Source of the DNA: Candidatus Nyctobacter psychrophilus
GTDB lineage: Bacteria; Vulcanimicrobiota; Vulcanimicrobiia; Vulcanimicrobiales; Vulcanimicrobiaceae
DNA: 50,128 bases
NCBI GenBank assembly: GCA_014305025.1
Contig: JACRTY010000025.1
Coordinates: 1 to 50,128, forward strand
Direction of reading: 5' to 3'
Part shown: positions 1-7,338 of the stretch, piece by piece
Layout of the letters: the number at the start of each line of letters is the position of its first letter
Position numbering within the stretch: the first letter of the stretch is position 1
Notes under the pieces: generated by a model
Told to the model about the DNA's origin: nothing
Databases searched by the model: none
The model's input: the letters and a program-made list of their open reading frames with translations, nothing else
Translations under genes and position numbers: made by a program

Positions 1-2
1 GC

Positions 3-302
3 TCACAAGCGTGCTATGCGACTAAACCAACCACAACCCCGACGGGCTCCTAGGCTGGAAATGAAGATGCCCTGTGGGTCTTTGAAGGAAGCGCCCTTCG
101 CGAAAGTGATCTTTATGTGAGTCTTGTAGGACTCGCCCGTGCAGACCGTCCCGCTGTCATACCAAACTGGAACGCCCCTCCGCTTCCATTCTTCCGTTAT
201 CTTCGGGTCCGCCTCTTTGATGAGCTTGCGGACGTGGGCAAGCGTCTCGCCACGCCAGTCGCAGGCGTACGCGCAGAGACAGCGGCGACCTCGGCTTAGA
301 AA
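3..302 (-). pseudogene. DUF1801 (YdhG-like) domain remnant without a start codon
   Basis: Reading the minus strand gives a DUF1801-type core: CDWRGETLAHVRKLIKEADP, then EEWKRRGVPVW, CTGESYKTHIKITFAKGAS and GIFISSL. The frame is continuous with the VOC gene upstream and starts immediately after that gene's TAG (309-311), yet no ATG, GTG or TTG lies between the stop and the first conserved residues. After FISSL the sequence departs from the family pattern (SSL-G-N-x-RAID) and stops about 14 residues later at 3-5, so the usual C-terminal part is missing. Either it is a decayed copy or it is reached only by readthrough of the VOC stop. The family has a small alpha/beta fold of uncertain function. 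Confidence 0.55.
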
Positions 303-308
303 TTGTCC

Positions 309-650
309 CTAGCCCTTCGGGGGTTGGCGTAACCCCACGGTCGCGCCGTTGGGGTCCTTGACGTTGGCTACCAGCAGTCCGTAGCCGACGTCGGTAATCT
401 CTTTCACGACTGTTCCGCCCGCGGCGACGAGCGCTTTCACGCTCGCCGCGATGTCGCTCACCGTCCAGTAGGCGAGCGCGCCGTGTTCGCGGTTTCCGTT
501 CGGGTCAAGCCCGATTTCCATATCGCCGCTCTTGTAGCCGACGTACTGGGGCATATCGCCGTACGGGTCGGTGCCGATCAGCTCACGAAAGAATCGCTTG
601 GCTGTGGTCAGATCTGCTGCCGGATAGACGATCAGGGAGACATCTTTCAA
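309..650 (-). CDS. VOC (glyoxalase/bleomycin-resistance) family protein
   Basis: A protein of about 113 residues has the vicinal-oxygen-chelate fold pattern: KDVSLIVYPAADLTTAKRFF at the N-terminus, a central FxxLIGTDPYGD segment and a C-terminal VKDPNGATVGLRQ strand. The start chosen is TTG at 650 because a good Shine-Dalgarno (ggaaggag) lies nine bases upstream and the family motif begins at once. A longer in-frame ATG start at 734 would add a basic, family-foreign leader. The family includes glyoxalases, dioxygenases and antibiotic-binding proteins; this short single-domain form is probably a small-molecule binder or lyase of unknown substrate. It stands alone, followed in the same frame by the DUF1801 remnant. 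Confidence 0.8.
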   Translation of the reverse strand: MKDVSLIVYPAADLTTAKRFFRELIGTDPYGDMPQYVGYKSGDMEIGLDPNGNREHGALAYWTVSDIAASVKALVAAGGTVVKEITDVGYGLLVANVKDPNGATVGLRQPPKG

Positions 651-900
651 GATTCCATACTCCTTCCAATCTCTATGACGGATCGAGCGTGGTGAAACGT
701 GACGGGCTCCGCAGGAGCGGATTCCTTGGAGCATGCGGAGTTGCTCGCCGAGCCAGGCAAAGGCAGTGGGCCGCTACTCGAGGCACGAACGAGCGCAGCC
801 AATACGACGCCGCCGTACGCCCAAGTAGTCGAACTCTAAGCCGGTGGGCGGCGCGGCGAGGAGTGAAAATGAACCTGGCTGCGCGGCCGGAGGGTTCTCG

Positions 901-1791
901 CTAACGCTCGATGACCGAATGCGCGATCGCAGCGCGATCGGCGATGAGATCGATCACAGTGATGCGATCGTCCGTTATCGTGAACCGGAACGCAACGCGC
1001 ACCTCGCCTTCATGCACCCACGCCGCTCCCGGTTTGCCCTCGATAAATACCGGTTGCGCAGCACGCGCACGTCGAGAGAACGTGCGGGCCACGGCAACCG
1101 CGCCTTCGATACCAGTCTCCAGACGATCGTTCTGCCAGTACTCGACGCCGCCCATCGCCACCACCGCCGCATCCGCGCGAAGCGTTGCTGCCGGATCAAG
1201 TAGCGCGAGCAGCGCCGAGAAGTTTCCCGCCCGCGAGGCTGCGAGAAACGCGCGCACGAGTTCGTCGTGCCGCTGCGTCGCGGTATCCCGGCCGGCGGAT
1301 GCGCCACGCACGCGGCGGCGCGCACGGCTTGCGAGCTGCCGCGCTGCCTCGGGCGTCCTGCCGACGATCGCGGCGATGTCGTCGAAGGGCACGTCGAACG
1401 TGTCGTGCAGCACGAACGCAACGCGCTCCGCCGGCGGCAGCGCATCGAGCAGAATCAGCAGAGCCACGCCAATCGAATCGGCAAGAATCGCTTCTTCCTC
1501 GGGGCGTTCGTCCGGAGCGATTGCTTCAACGTCGCGACGCGGATCATCCGGCGTCAATTCCTCGTGCCGGCTTTCACGCCATTTCAGCGCATCGAGGCAA
1601 ACGCGCGCAACAACCGTCGTGAGCCAGCTTTCGAGATTCGCAACACGCTCGACGTCCGCCCGGCTGATGCGAAGCCAGCTGTCCTGCAGCGCATCGTCGG
1701 ATTCCGCAGCCGACCCCAGTATCCGGTGCGCAATGCGCTGCAAGCGCGGCCTCGCCGCCTCGAAGCGCTCAGCGAGCCACTCGTCGCTCAT
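901..1791 (-). CDS. ECF sigma factor with SnoaL-like C-terminal domain (ECF41/SigJ type)
   Basis: This RNA polymerase sigma factor has about 296 residues. Region 2 is visible as RIAHRILGSAAESDDALQD followed by SWLTTVVARVCLDAL; region 4 as LPPAERVAFVLHDTFDVPFD then a helix-turn-helix (IAAIVGRTPEAARQLASRAR). After residue ~175 comes a NTF2/SnoaL-like domain ending FRFTITDDRITVIDLIADRA, the arrangement of ECF41-group sigma factors, where that extension regulates the factor in place of an anti-sigma. The usual DGGGK-like motif of the extension is not seen (RADAAVVAMGG lies at that place). ATG at 1791 is preferred over ATG at 1812, because the latter lies inside a recombinase scrap. The oxidoreductase or carboxymuconolactone decarboxylase genes that normally partner this group are absent. 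Confidence 0.85.
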   Translation of the reverse strand: MSDEWLAERFEAARPRLQRIAHRILGSAAESDDALQDSWLRISRADVERVANLESWLTTVVARVCLDALKWRESRHEELTPDDPRRDVEAIAPDERPEEEAILADSIGVALLILLDALPPAERVAFVLHDTFDVPFDDIAAIVGRTPEAARQLASRARRRVRGASAGRDTATQRHDELVRAFLAASRAGNFSALLALLDPAATLRADAAVVAMGGVEYWQNDRLETGIEGAVAVARTFSRRARAAQPVFIEGKPGAAWVHEGEVRVAFRFTITDDRITVIDLIADRAAIAHSVIER

Positions 1792-1808
1792 GCGATTGCA
1801 CGATACAG

Positions 1809-1889
1809 CCATCCGACCGCGCGCAGCGCGTCGAGCTGTAGCGCCGTCGTCTGCTCGTCCGTGGAGACGCGCGCGTAATCGATTAGGCG
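1809..1889 (-). pseudogene. N-terminal scrap of a serine recombinase (resolvase/invertase)
   Basis: A 27-residue stretch on the minus strand reads RLIDYARVSTDEQTTALQLD followed by ALRAVGW. This is the first beta-strand and the catalytic-serine motif (YARVSTDEQ) of resolvase/invertase-type recombinases. Sequence similarity ends at GW, where a full protein would run on for 150 or more residues; here the frame becomes LYRAIA and stops. The scrap overlaps the longest possible start of the sigma-factor gene, so the breakpoint lies directly at that gene's 5' end. It marks a former mobile element or resolvase gene. Confidence 0.75.
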
Positions 1890-2078
1890 CGGTTCGGTGA
1901 TCGGGATGACCTGGGAGTCGTCCGGCCGGGGGAGACGCGGTGGTCCGGGATCGATTGATCGAAACCCAAACCCGTGAACCACCGATTGGCTGGAAGCATT
2001 CGAAGCTCGGATCGCACGCGAACTCGGCAAAAGCGCACTACGGCCGGCCGCACCGTACTTGTCGGTGTGAAAGTCGGG

Positions 2079-2348
2079 CTAGCGGCGCAGACCGAGGTCG
2101 GCGATCAATGTACGATAACGCTCGACGTCCGTCTTTTGCAGATAGCCGAGAAGCCGGCGGCGCTGGCCGACCTGCATCAAAAGGCCGCGGCGACTATGGT
2201 GGTCCTTTTTGTGCATCCGCAGGTGCTCGGTCAGCTGATTGATCGAGGCGGTTAAAACGGCGACTTGTACGTCGGCTGAACCGGTGTCGTTTGCGCCGCG
2301 GCCATATTTGGCCGAAAGTTCTTGCTTTTGTTCTTTGGAGATGGGCAT
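2079..2348 (-). CDS. rpsO: 30S ribosomal protein S15
   Basis: This is an 89-residue protein of normal length. The S15 signature is clear: [39 protein letters not shown] and [17 protein letters not shown]15 binds the central domain of 16S rRNA and helps assemble the small-subunit platform. In many bacteria rpsO is followed by pnp (polynucleotide phosphorylase). Here the next gene downstream on the same strand is the recombinase scrap and sigma factor, so that linkage is broken or pnp lies elsewhere. A sigma70-like promoter lies about 75-100 bases upstream, leaving a leader of roughly 65 bases. Confidence 0.97.
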   Translation of the reverse strand: MPISKEQKQELSAKYGRGANDTGSADVQVAVLTASINQLTEHLRMHKKDHHSRRGLLMQVGQRRRLLGYLQKTDVERYRTLIADLGLRR

Positions 2349-2422
2349 CGAGGATCGCTCCTTTGCAGGATGGTCTCGCTTCGGCTCCAGAGCGCACCGC
2401 GGTCCGGGCCGGCGACCGCCGG

Positions 2423-2451
2423 ATCATAGCACGCCGAGCTGCGCAGCGCAA
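2423..2451 (-). promoter_or_regulatory. sigma70-type promoter of rpsO
   Basis: On the minus strand TTGCGC (2451-2446) and TATGAT (2428-2423) are separated by exactly 17 bases, close to the TTGACA/TATAAT consensus. Transcription would start near 2416, giving a leader of about 65 bases before the rpsO ATG. This is read from sequence only. Confidence 0.55.
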
Positions 2452-2625
2452 AATGGCGTAGGCCCCCGCTGCGTCAGCGCGAACCGGTAGCAGCAAAGAA
2501 GTCGGAGAAGTGCGCTGCCGACAAGTAGACGGCGACTGAGCCAAACCGCAGGTGCGCTATAAACGTCATATTTGTAGCATGCCTTGCATCACCGTACTTC
2601 CGCACCAGTAAATGGAGGAACTTGG

Positions 2626-3408
2626 ATGAGAGACGAACCGAAAGCACCCACGGCTGGGCCGCGCGCGACCCGCAAACAGGCCTTAGGGACGCTCGCCGTC
2701 GGCACGGTACTCGGTACGGCGTTTGCCGCGCTTGGAACCAAGCCCGCGATCGTCAACGCGCAGAACGTCACCGATACGGACATCCTCAATTTTGCGCTGA
2801 ACTTGGAATATCTGGAAGCCGAATTCTACAACTATGCCGTCAACGGAAAGGGCATCGGCGAACTTGGGGTTGCCGTCGGCGGCTCGGGCTCGAGCGGACA
2901 GACGGCGGGCGGCAAGAAAGTCAGTCTGAGCGGAAAGCTCGTCACGGAGACGGCGCAACAGCTCGCTCATGACGAATTGACGCACGTGCAGTTACTGCGT
3001 CAAGCCCTCGGCAAAGACGCCGTCGCGAAACCGGCGATCAACCTTGCGGCTCTCGGCGTCGGCTTCGACAACCTGATGCAGTTTTTGCTGTTGGCGCGCG
3101 CCTTCGAAGATACGGGCGTCAGCGCGTACGGCGGAGCGGCACCGCTCATTCAGTCAAAAGACGTCTTAGGTACGGCAGCGCGCATTCTCGCGGCCGAAGC
3201 CGAACACGCCGGCAACATTCGGCTTCTGGTCGGCCTCAAAGGCGTTCAGACCAAACCTTTGGACTCCAAGGACGTTCTTCCGCCGCCGTCGGGCAACAAT
3301 CTCTTCTCGCTTGACGACAATGCGCTTGCCATCGTGCGGACGCCCCAAGAAGTTCTCGCCATCGTGAAGCCGTTCTTTCCCAACGGCCTCAACGGCACCA
3401 TCAAGTAG
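2626..3408 (+). CDS. exported ferritin-like domain protein
   Basis: A protein of 260 residues. The start is the ATG at 2626, because GGAGG sits seven bases upstream; an earlier in-frame ATG at 2584 lacks one. The N-terminus (residues 14-45) is TRKQALGTLAVGTVLGTAFA followed by a short polar stretch, which looks like a signal peptide or membrane anchor. The four-helix ferritin-like bundle follows, with likely metal ligands in LEYLEAEFYNYA, LAHDELTHVQLL, ARAFEDTGVSAYGG and LAAEAEHAGNIRLL (paired E-x2-H and E residues). Proteins of this type (PF13668) are exported and their reaction is mostly unknown. It is transcribed towards a small Rieske protein, 119 bases further on. Confidence 0.85.
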   Translation: MRDEPKAPTAGPRATRKQALGTLAVGTVLGTAFAALGTKPAIVNAQNVTDTDILNFALNLEYLEAEFYNYAVNGKGIGELGVAVGGSGSSGQTAGGKKVSLSGKLVTETAQQLAHDELTHVQLLRQALGKDAVAKPAINLAALGVGFDNLMQFLLLARAFEDTGVSAYGGAAPLIQSKDVLGTAARILAAEAEHAGNIRLLVGLKGVQTKPLDSKDVLPPPSGNNLFSLDDNALAIVRTPQEVLAIVKPFFPNGLNGTIK

Positions 3409-3527
3409 TGAAATAACTGGCACGGCTGGCAGGCTCGACGCAACAGCTTGTCAGCCGGTCGCCGCTACGCCGAACTTTCGGCAAGCATGAGAAGCCGCTT
3501 CCCTTGGGCGAAGCCCCGGCGACTGCC

Positions 3528-3848
3528 ATGTCGCGTTTCGTAGCGGTCGCAGCGACCACCGACATCCCGCCCGGAGGGGGCAAAGCGTTCGTCGTTGGCG
3601 ATCGCGAGATCGGCGTCTTCAACGTCGGCGGCACCTTTTACGCGATTGACAACACGTGCCCGCACCAAGGCGGCCCGCTCGCCGAAGGGTGGATCGAGGG
3701 CTGCGTCGTTACCTGCCCGTGGCACAGTTGGTCGTTCGACGTCCGCACGGGCGAATTGATCGCGATGCCGGGGCTTTCATCGGTCGACGTGTTCGACGTT
3801 CAGGTCGACGGTGCGACGCTTTCCGTTGCCAGCGAGCCGCGCCGCTGA
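3528..3848 (+). CDS. small Rieske [2Fe-2S] ferredoxin
   Basis: A soluble Rieske-domain protein of 106 residues. The cluster ligands are visible as CPHQGGPL (Cys and His) and CPWHSWSFD (Cys and His), spaced as in Rieske ferredoxins and the small subunit of nitrite reductase. No membrane anchor is present. Such proteins carry electrons to ring-hydroxylating oxygenases or other oxidoreductases; no oxygenase is nearby, so the partner is unknown. ATG at 3528 is preferred; an in-frame ATG at 3504 would add eight residues. Its 3' end overlaps the convergent isomerase gene by 49 bases. Confidence 0.88.
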   Translation: MSRFVAVAATTDIPPGGGKAFVVGDREIGVFNVGGTFYAIDNTCPHQGGPLAEGWIEGCVVTCPWHSWSFDVRTGELIAMPGLSSVDVFDVQVDGATLSVASEPRR

Positions 3849-4873
3849 AGCGCATTCGGGAGATCCGTTACGGTACGGCAACCGCTGGCAAAGAGCGCGA
3901 TGCGAAAGCCGCGGATGAAAAAATCGAGGAGCGCAGCAACGGCATCGGCCGAGCGCGTCGCGGGCTCGAGAAACGGCAATGCGGCGCCTGCCATGTCCGC
4001 TCCGAGCGCGAGCGCCTTCGCCACGTCGACCCCGCTGCGCACGCCGCCGCTGGCGACGATCGTCGCATCGGGGAAGGCCGCGCGCAGCGCGACCGTCGCT
4101 TCGAGCGTCGGATACCCCCAGCCGCCGAAGGTTTCGGCAAGCGCTTCGTGCTGATCGTCATTCGCGCGCCGGCCCTCGACGCGTGCCCATGACGTGCCCC
4201 CCGCGCCCGCGACGTCGAGGGCGGCGACGCCCGCTTCGAGCAAGCGGCGCGCAGTGTCGACCGAGAGACCCGAACCGACGCTCTTGACGATGACCGGCAC
4301 CTCGAGCGAGCGCGTAAGACGGGCGATGTGCGGCCACAGATCGCGAAAATTCGTATCGCCGCGCGGCTGGAGCGCTTCTTGCAGTGGATTGAGGTGCAAG
4401 TACAACCCGTTCGCCCCGATGTCGGCGACGGCGCGCCGCGCGTCGTCGATCGTCATGCCATAATTGAATTGCACGGCGCCCAAATTGGCGAACAGCACGA
4501 CGTCGGCCGCGACCTCGCGCACGCGGTACGTCGGCAGCAGCGTGGAGTCGGCGAGCGCGGCGCGCTGACTGCCGAGCGCCAGACCCACGCCGCACCGCTC
4601 GGCTGCGAGGGCGAGATTTCGGTTGATCGCGGCGGCACGCTGGGTCCCGCCGGTCATCGACGAGATCAACAGCGGCGCTGCGAGGTGATGACCGAGGAAC
4701 GAACGTGACGTGTCGACGTCTTCGAGCGCAATTTCCGGCAGCGCTTCGTGGCGTAAGCGCACCCCGTCGAAACCGGCATCGAGGCGCGAGGCCACGTCAT
4801 CGTCGAGACAAATGTCGAGATGGCGAGACTTGCGTGCTTCGATGGCGCGCGCCGAGGGCGGGTCGTTCCGCAT
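3800..4873 (-). CDS. fni: type II isopentenyl-diphosphate delta-isomerase
   Basis: A protein of about 357 residues, normal for this FMN- and NADPH-dependent enzyme, which interconverts isopentenyl and dimethylallyl diphosphate for isoprenoid synthesis. Recognisable segments are ARKSRHLDICLDDDV near the N-terminus, PLLISSMTGGT, GVGLALGSQRAAL, LHLNPLQEALQPRGDTNF, VPVIVKSVGSGLS, LDVAGAGGTSWARVEGRR and the FMN-phosphate loop IVASGGVRSGVD. The start at 4873 has GGAGG nine bases upstream; ATG at 4897 (AGGA upstream) is the alternative and adds eight residues. The polyprenyl synthase near 47 kb would use its product. The gene is divergent from the HTH gene at 4923. Confidence 0.93.
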   Translation of the reverse strand: MRNDPPSARAIEARKSRHLDICLDDDVASRLDAGFDGVRLRHEALPEIALEDVDTSRSFLGHHLAAPLLISSMTGGTQRAAAINRNLALAAERCGVGLALGSQRAALADSTLLPTYRVREVAADVVLFANLGAVQFNYGMTIDDARRAVADIGANGLYLHLNPLQEALQPRGDTNFRDLWPHIARLTRSLEVPVIVKSVGSGLSVDTARRLLEAGVAALDVAGAGGTSWARVEGRRANDDQHEALAETFGGWGYPTLEATVALRAAFPDATIVASGGVRSGVDVAKALALGADMAGAALPFLEPATRSADAVAALLDFFIRGFRIALFASGCRTVTDLPNALQRRGSLATESVAPST

Positions 4874-4922
4874 CGGCGAAGGCCTCCGCGCCGGCATGAG
4901 GCTTTTCCTATGACTGACGACC

Positions 4923-5441
4923 ATGGCTCCGAATAATGACCGTAACAGCGTGGCGTGGGACGGCCGCGCGGGAAACGCCGGCGGTCCGGCGTTCGGAGCT
5001 GCGCTGCGCGCACTGGCCCGGGAGCGCGAACTCGACGACGCCGCCTTTGCGGCCGCGACGGAACTCGATCCGCAGCGCTGCGCCCGAATCTTTGCGGGCG
5101 AAGAGCGCGTCACCGTGCCGGAACTCGCGCGCATGGCCCAGGCGCTGCGCGTACGCGCGATCGAGTTCATGCAGCGAACCAACCTGTTGTCGCTCGAAGT
5201 GTACGCCCTCGGCCTCGATCCGCTCTACTTCTTGCCGCCCGGCGGCGTGCGTAAAGATGCGCGCATCTACATGCGGGAGATCAACCCGCGCCATCGCGTG
5301 CCCGAACGCGACATGCTCGTGCGCAACCCGACGCTCAAGGAACTGGCCGCGGACACCGTTCTCGATCCGCTCGGAAAACTCGAGATCGAGCTGGCCTATC
5401 TTCTGCGAGCCGCCGTGCAATCGACGGGAGGAACCTTGTGA
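4923..5441 (+). CDS. putative helix-turn-helix (XRE-like) protein of unknown role
   Basis: A protein of 172 residues. Residues ~24-80 (FGAALRALARERELDDAAFA, then ERVTVPELARMAQALRVRAI) resemble an XRE-type helix-turn-helix with five helices. The remaining ~90 residues include LDPLYFLPPGGVRKDARIYM and a C-terminal helix rich in Leu and Glu; I do not recognise this domain. It is divergent from the IPP isomerase with about 50 bases between starts and could regulate it, but that is only positional. A long hairpin-forming repeat follows its stop. Confidence 0.55.
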   Translation: MAPNNDRNSVAWDGRAGNAGGPAFGAALRALARERELDDAAFAAATELDPQRCARIFAGEERVTVPELARMAQALRVRAIEFMQRTNLLSLEVYALGLDPLYFLPPGGVRKDARIYMREINPRHRVPERDMLVRNPTLKELAADTVLDPLGKLEIELAYLLRAAVQSTGGTL

Positions 5442-5502
5442 AGCCGGGCGCGGAAGAACTCCCGGCGTTCGAGAGCCGCTAGAAGTTCTTCCGCACCCGG
5501 CT
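5442..5502. repeat. inverted repeat, 19-base arms, 23-base loop
   Basis: The left arm agccgggcgcggaagaact (5442-5460) and the right arm (5484-5502, whose complement reads agccgggtgcggaagaact) match at 18 of 19 positions. It begins at the stop codon of the HTH gene and ends just before the DJ-1 gene. No run of T follows it, so it is not a textbook terminator; it could be an mRNA hairpin or a palindromic repeat element. Confidence 0.8.
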
Positions 5503-5521
5503 AGTGAAGAGTGTTATCATC

Positions 5522-6085
5522 ATGCAATCAGGAATTGAAGGCAAGCGCATTGCGGCGCTGATCGGCGACGGTTTCGAAGAAGCAGAACTGAGCGAACCGC
5601 GGCGCGTGCTCGAAGAAGCGGGCGCGATCGTCACGATCGTGGGGATCGACGACAAGGCGAAGACGCGGATTCGCAGTAAGCGCGGTCTCGACGACGGTCA
5701 GCCGTCGCGTGCGGAGGAAGTCGTGGCCGACTGTACGGCGGAAGACTTCGACGGGCTTATCGTACCCGGCGGCATGTCGCCCGACCGGCTACGGGGCAAC
5801 CGCGAAGTGCAGCGCTTCGTCAAGGAATTCGACACGGCGAAAAAGCCGATGTTCGCGATCGGTCACGGTGCGCACGTGTTGATCTCGGCGCAGGTCGCGC
5901 GCGGCCGGACGATGACCGGCGCCCCCTCGATCTCCGACGATATCCGCAATGCGGGCGGACTCTTTCGCGATCAGCCGATGGTGCAGGACGGACATTGGAT
6001 CACGACGCGCGGACTCGGCGATCTGGTGCTGTTCAACCGCGCGATGGTCGAGAAGCTTTCGGCGGGCGTGTCGGCGCCCGTCTGA
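5522..6085 (+). CDS. DJ-1/PfpI family protein lacking the catalytic cysteine
   Basis: A protein of 187 residues with the glutamine-amidotransferase-like fold of the PfpI/YhbO branch. Conserved pieces are GDGFEEAEL (with the active-site Glu at ~20), DGLIVPGGMSPDRLR and GRTMTGAPSISDDIRNAGG. At the nucleophile elbow, where active members read AICHG, this one reads AIGHG (Gly at ~114, His kept). Without the cysteine, protease, glyoxalase or deglycase chemistry is not expected; a binding or structural role is more likely. ATG at 5522 is preferred over a GTG at 5504, which lies next to the inverted repeat. Confidence 0.85.
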   Translation: MQSGIEGKRIAALIGDGFEEAELSEPRRVLEEAGAIVTIVGIDDKAKTRIRSKRGLDDGQPSRAEEVVADCTAEDFDGLIVPGGMSPDRLRGNREVQRFVKEFDTAKKPMFAIGHGAHVLISAQVARGRTMTGAPSISDDIRNAGGLFRDQPMVQDGHWITTRGLGDLVLFNRAMVEKLSAGVSAPV

Positions 6086-6104
6086 TCGTGGCATCGCCTC
6101 ATGC

Positions 6105-6704
6105 CTAGAACGGCAGGGGATCGTAGCGGGCCAGCGTTTCACCAAACGCGCGCAGTGCCGTAAACGCGAAGACCGCAGCTAGGCCGACCGACAGCGCGAC
6201 GGCGTGCGGTAGGCGTGCGAGCGGCGGTACGGCGAGCGCGGTGCAGCACACCAGGGTGAGCGCGTAGTACAACCATGCTTGGACGCCGTCGCGAAAGACG
6301 GCACCGAGGGCAACGAGCGCGCCGACGATGTTGGCGGCAAGGACGATGGCCCCAAGACCAGGCGCCAGTGGCTCGTGCCGGATGGCCAGGCCGCAGAAGA
6401 AACCGAGGGGTGCGGCGAGGGCCGTCACGACCGGTGCCAGCGCGTAGGCGCGCGCGAGTTGCCGCCCGTAGAGCGGCATCGCGAAGAACGACGTGCGGCG
6501 CATCGCTTCAGCATGGGCCGATTCCGTTGCGCCGCCAAGCGGCAGCACGATGATGAGGACGACGAGCGTGGCCGTCCGGCCCAACAGCGGAGCGAAGAGC
6601 GCCGCGATCAGGCACAGTGCGGCGAAGCGCCCGAGCCAGTCGCAGGCGTAGGCGCGATCGATCCGCCGCCGCACGATTGCCAGCGTCGCACGGCCGCCGT
6701 TCAT
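6105..6704 (-). CDS. integral membrane protein, partner of a pseudo-ABC ATPase
   Basis: A protein of 199 residues with about six hydrophobic segments (for example FAALCLIAALFAPLL, LVVLIIVLPLGG, ALVALGAVF and AVALSVGLAAVFAFTAL). No family is recognised with certainty. Its ATG overlaps the stop of the upstream ATPase-like gene by four bases (6701-6704), so the two are translationally coupled and probably form one complex. The size is that of a reduced ABC-2 type permease. Confidence 0.7.
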   Translation of the reverse strand: MNGGRATLAIVRRRIDRAYACDWLGRFAALCLIAALFAPLLGRTATLVVLIIVLPLGGATESAHAEAMRRTSFFAMPLYGRQLARAYALAPVVTALAAPLGFFCGLAIRHEPLAPGLGAIVLAANIVGALVALGAVFRDGVQAWLYYALTLVCCTALAVPPLARLPHAVALSVGLAAVFAFTALRAFGETLARYDPLPF

Positions 6705-7276
6705 GCCGGAGCCGGCACGGGCACGCTCGAGACAAACGGTAACGCACGCGCGACGCGCGTTTCAACGATGGCGATTGCGGGCGCGACGCGGCGAATGGCG
6801 TCCGCTGCCGAGGCACAAGGTTGATCGAGCACGATGAGGTCGACGTTCGCGACCAGCGCCAGCGCGATCGCCCGTGCCCACGCATCGTCGAACGTGGCCA
6901 GGCTGGCCAACACGGCGTACGCACGCTGTCGACTGCCGGCGCGGTCGAGATTCCACACATCGGCGCGGAAGGCCACTTCGCAATCGAAAGCATGCGCATT
7001 GCGCGTGAAGCCGCCGGCGTCCACGAAGCCCAGACGCCGTTTTGCTTCCGGCGGCTGCAAGCGCGTATCGTATTCGTCGACGTAAATCGTTCCCGCCGTG
7101 GGCTTCACGATGGCGCCGAACATCCGCGCCGCAATCGAAGCCGCGCGCGGCGATGCGGCCGCGAGAACCAACGCTTGACCTTCCCTGAGCGTGAAGTCGT
7201 ACGGGCCGATCAGTCCGTCGCGCCGATCCTCGAAAGTCGCCCCGACGGCACGCAGCACCGTATCGAGCCGCAACAT
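6701..7276 (-). CDS. degenerate ABC-transporter ATPase-like protein
   Basis: A protein of 191 residues with the overall pattern of an ABC nucleotide-binding domain but without its active site. The Walker A place reads LAAASPRAASIAARMFG (no GxxGxGK[S/T]), while the next strand VKPTAGTIYVDEYDTRL matches the usual RPxSGEVxVDGxD. The signature motif is not identifiable (AGSRQRAYAVLASLATF). Walker B is VDLIVLDQP, with Gln in place of the catalytic Glu. It is coupled by ATGA overlap to the membrane protein downstream. ATG at 7276 is chosen because the sequence upstream is antisense to polX. Divergent from polX with 62 bases between starts. Confidence 0.7.
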   Translation of the reverse strand: MLRLDTVLRAVGATFEDRRDGLIGPYDFTLREGQALVLAAASPRAASIAARMFGAIVKPTAGTIYVDEYDTRLQPPEAKRRLGFVDAGGFTRNAHAFDCEVAFRADVWNLDRAGSRQRAYAVLASLATFDDAWARAIALALVANVDLIVLDQPCASAADAIRRVAPAIAIVETRVARALPFVSSVPVPAPA

Positions 7277-7338
7277 GCCCGTCCATCGTACGAGCAGGCC
7301 TGGGACGTTCCTGTGATTGCGCCGAAGCGCGGGGCTTC

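Noticed and set aside
651..900. The 250-base gap between the VOC gene and sigma factor as a possible tRNA or small gene
   Set aside because: No cloverleaf or T-loop motif could be built, and open frames there are short and without motifs; only a small hairpin (gctcc/ggagc) was seen.
911..1900. A 329-codon open frame opposite the sigma factor
   Set aside because: Ser/Arg/Ala-rich mirror frame with no recognisable domain; the sigma factor motifs on the other strand are clear.
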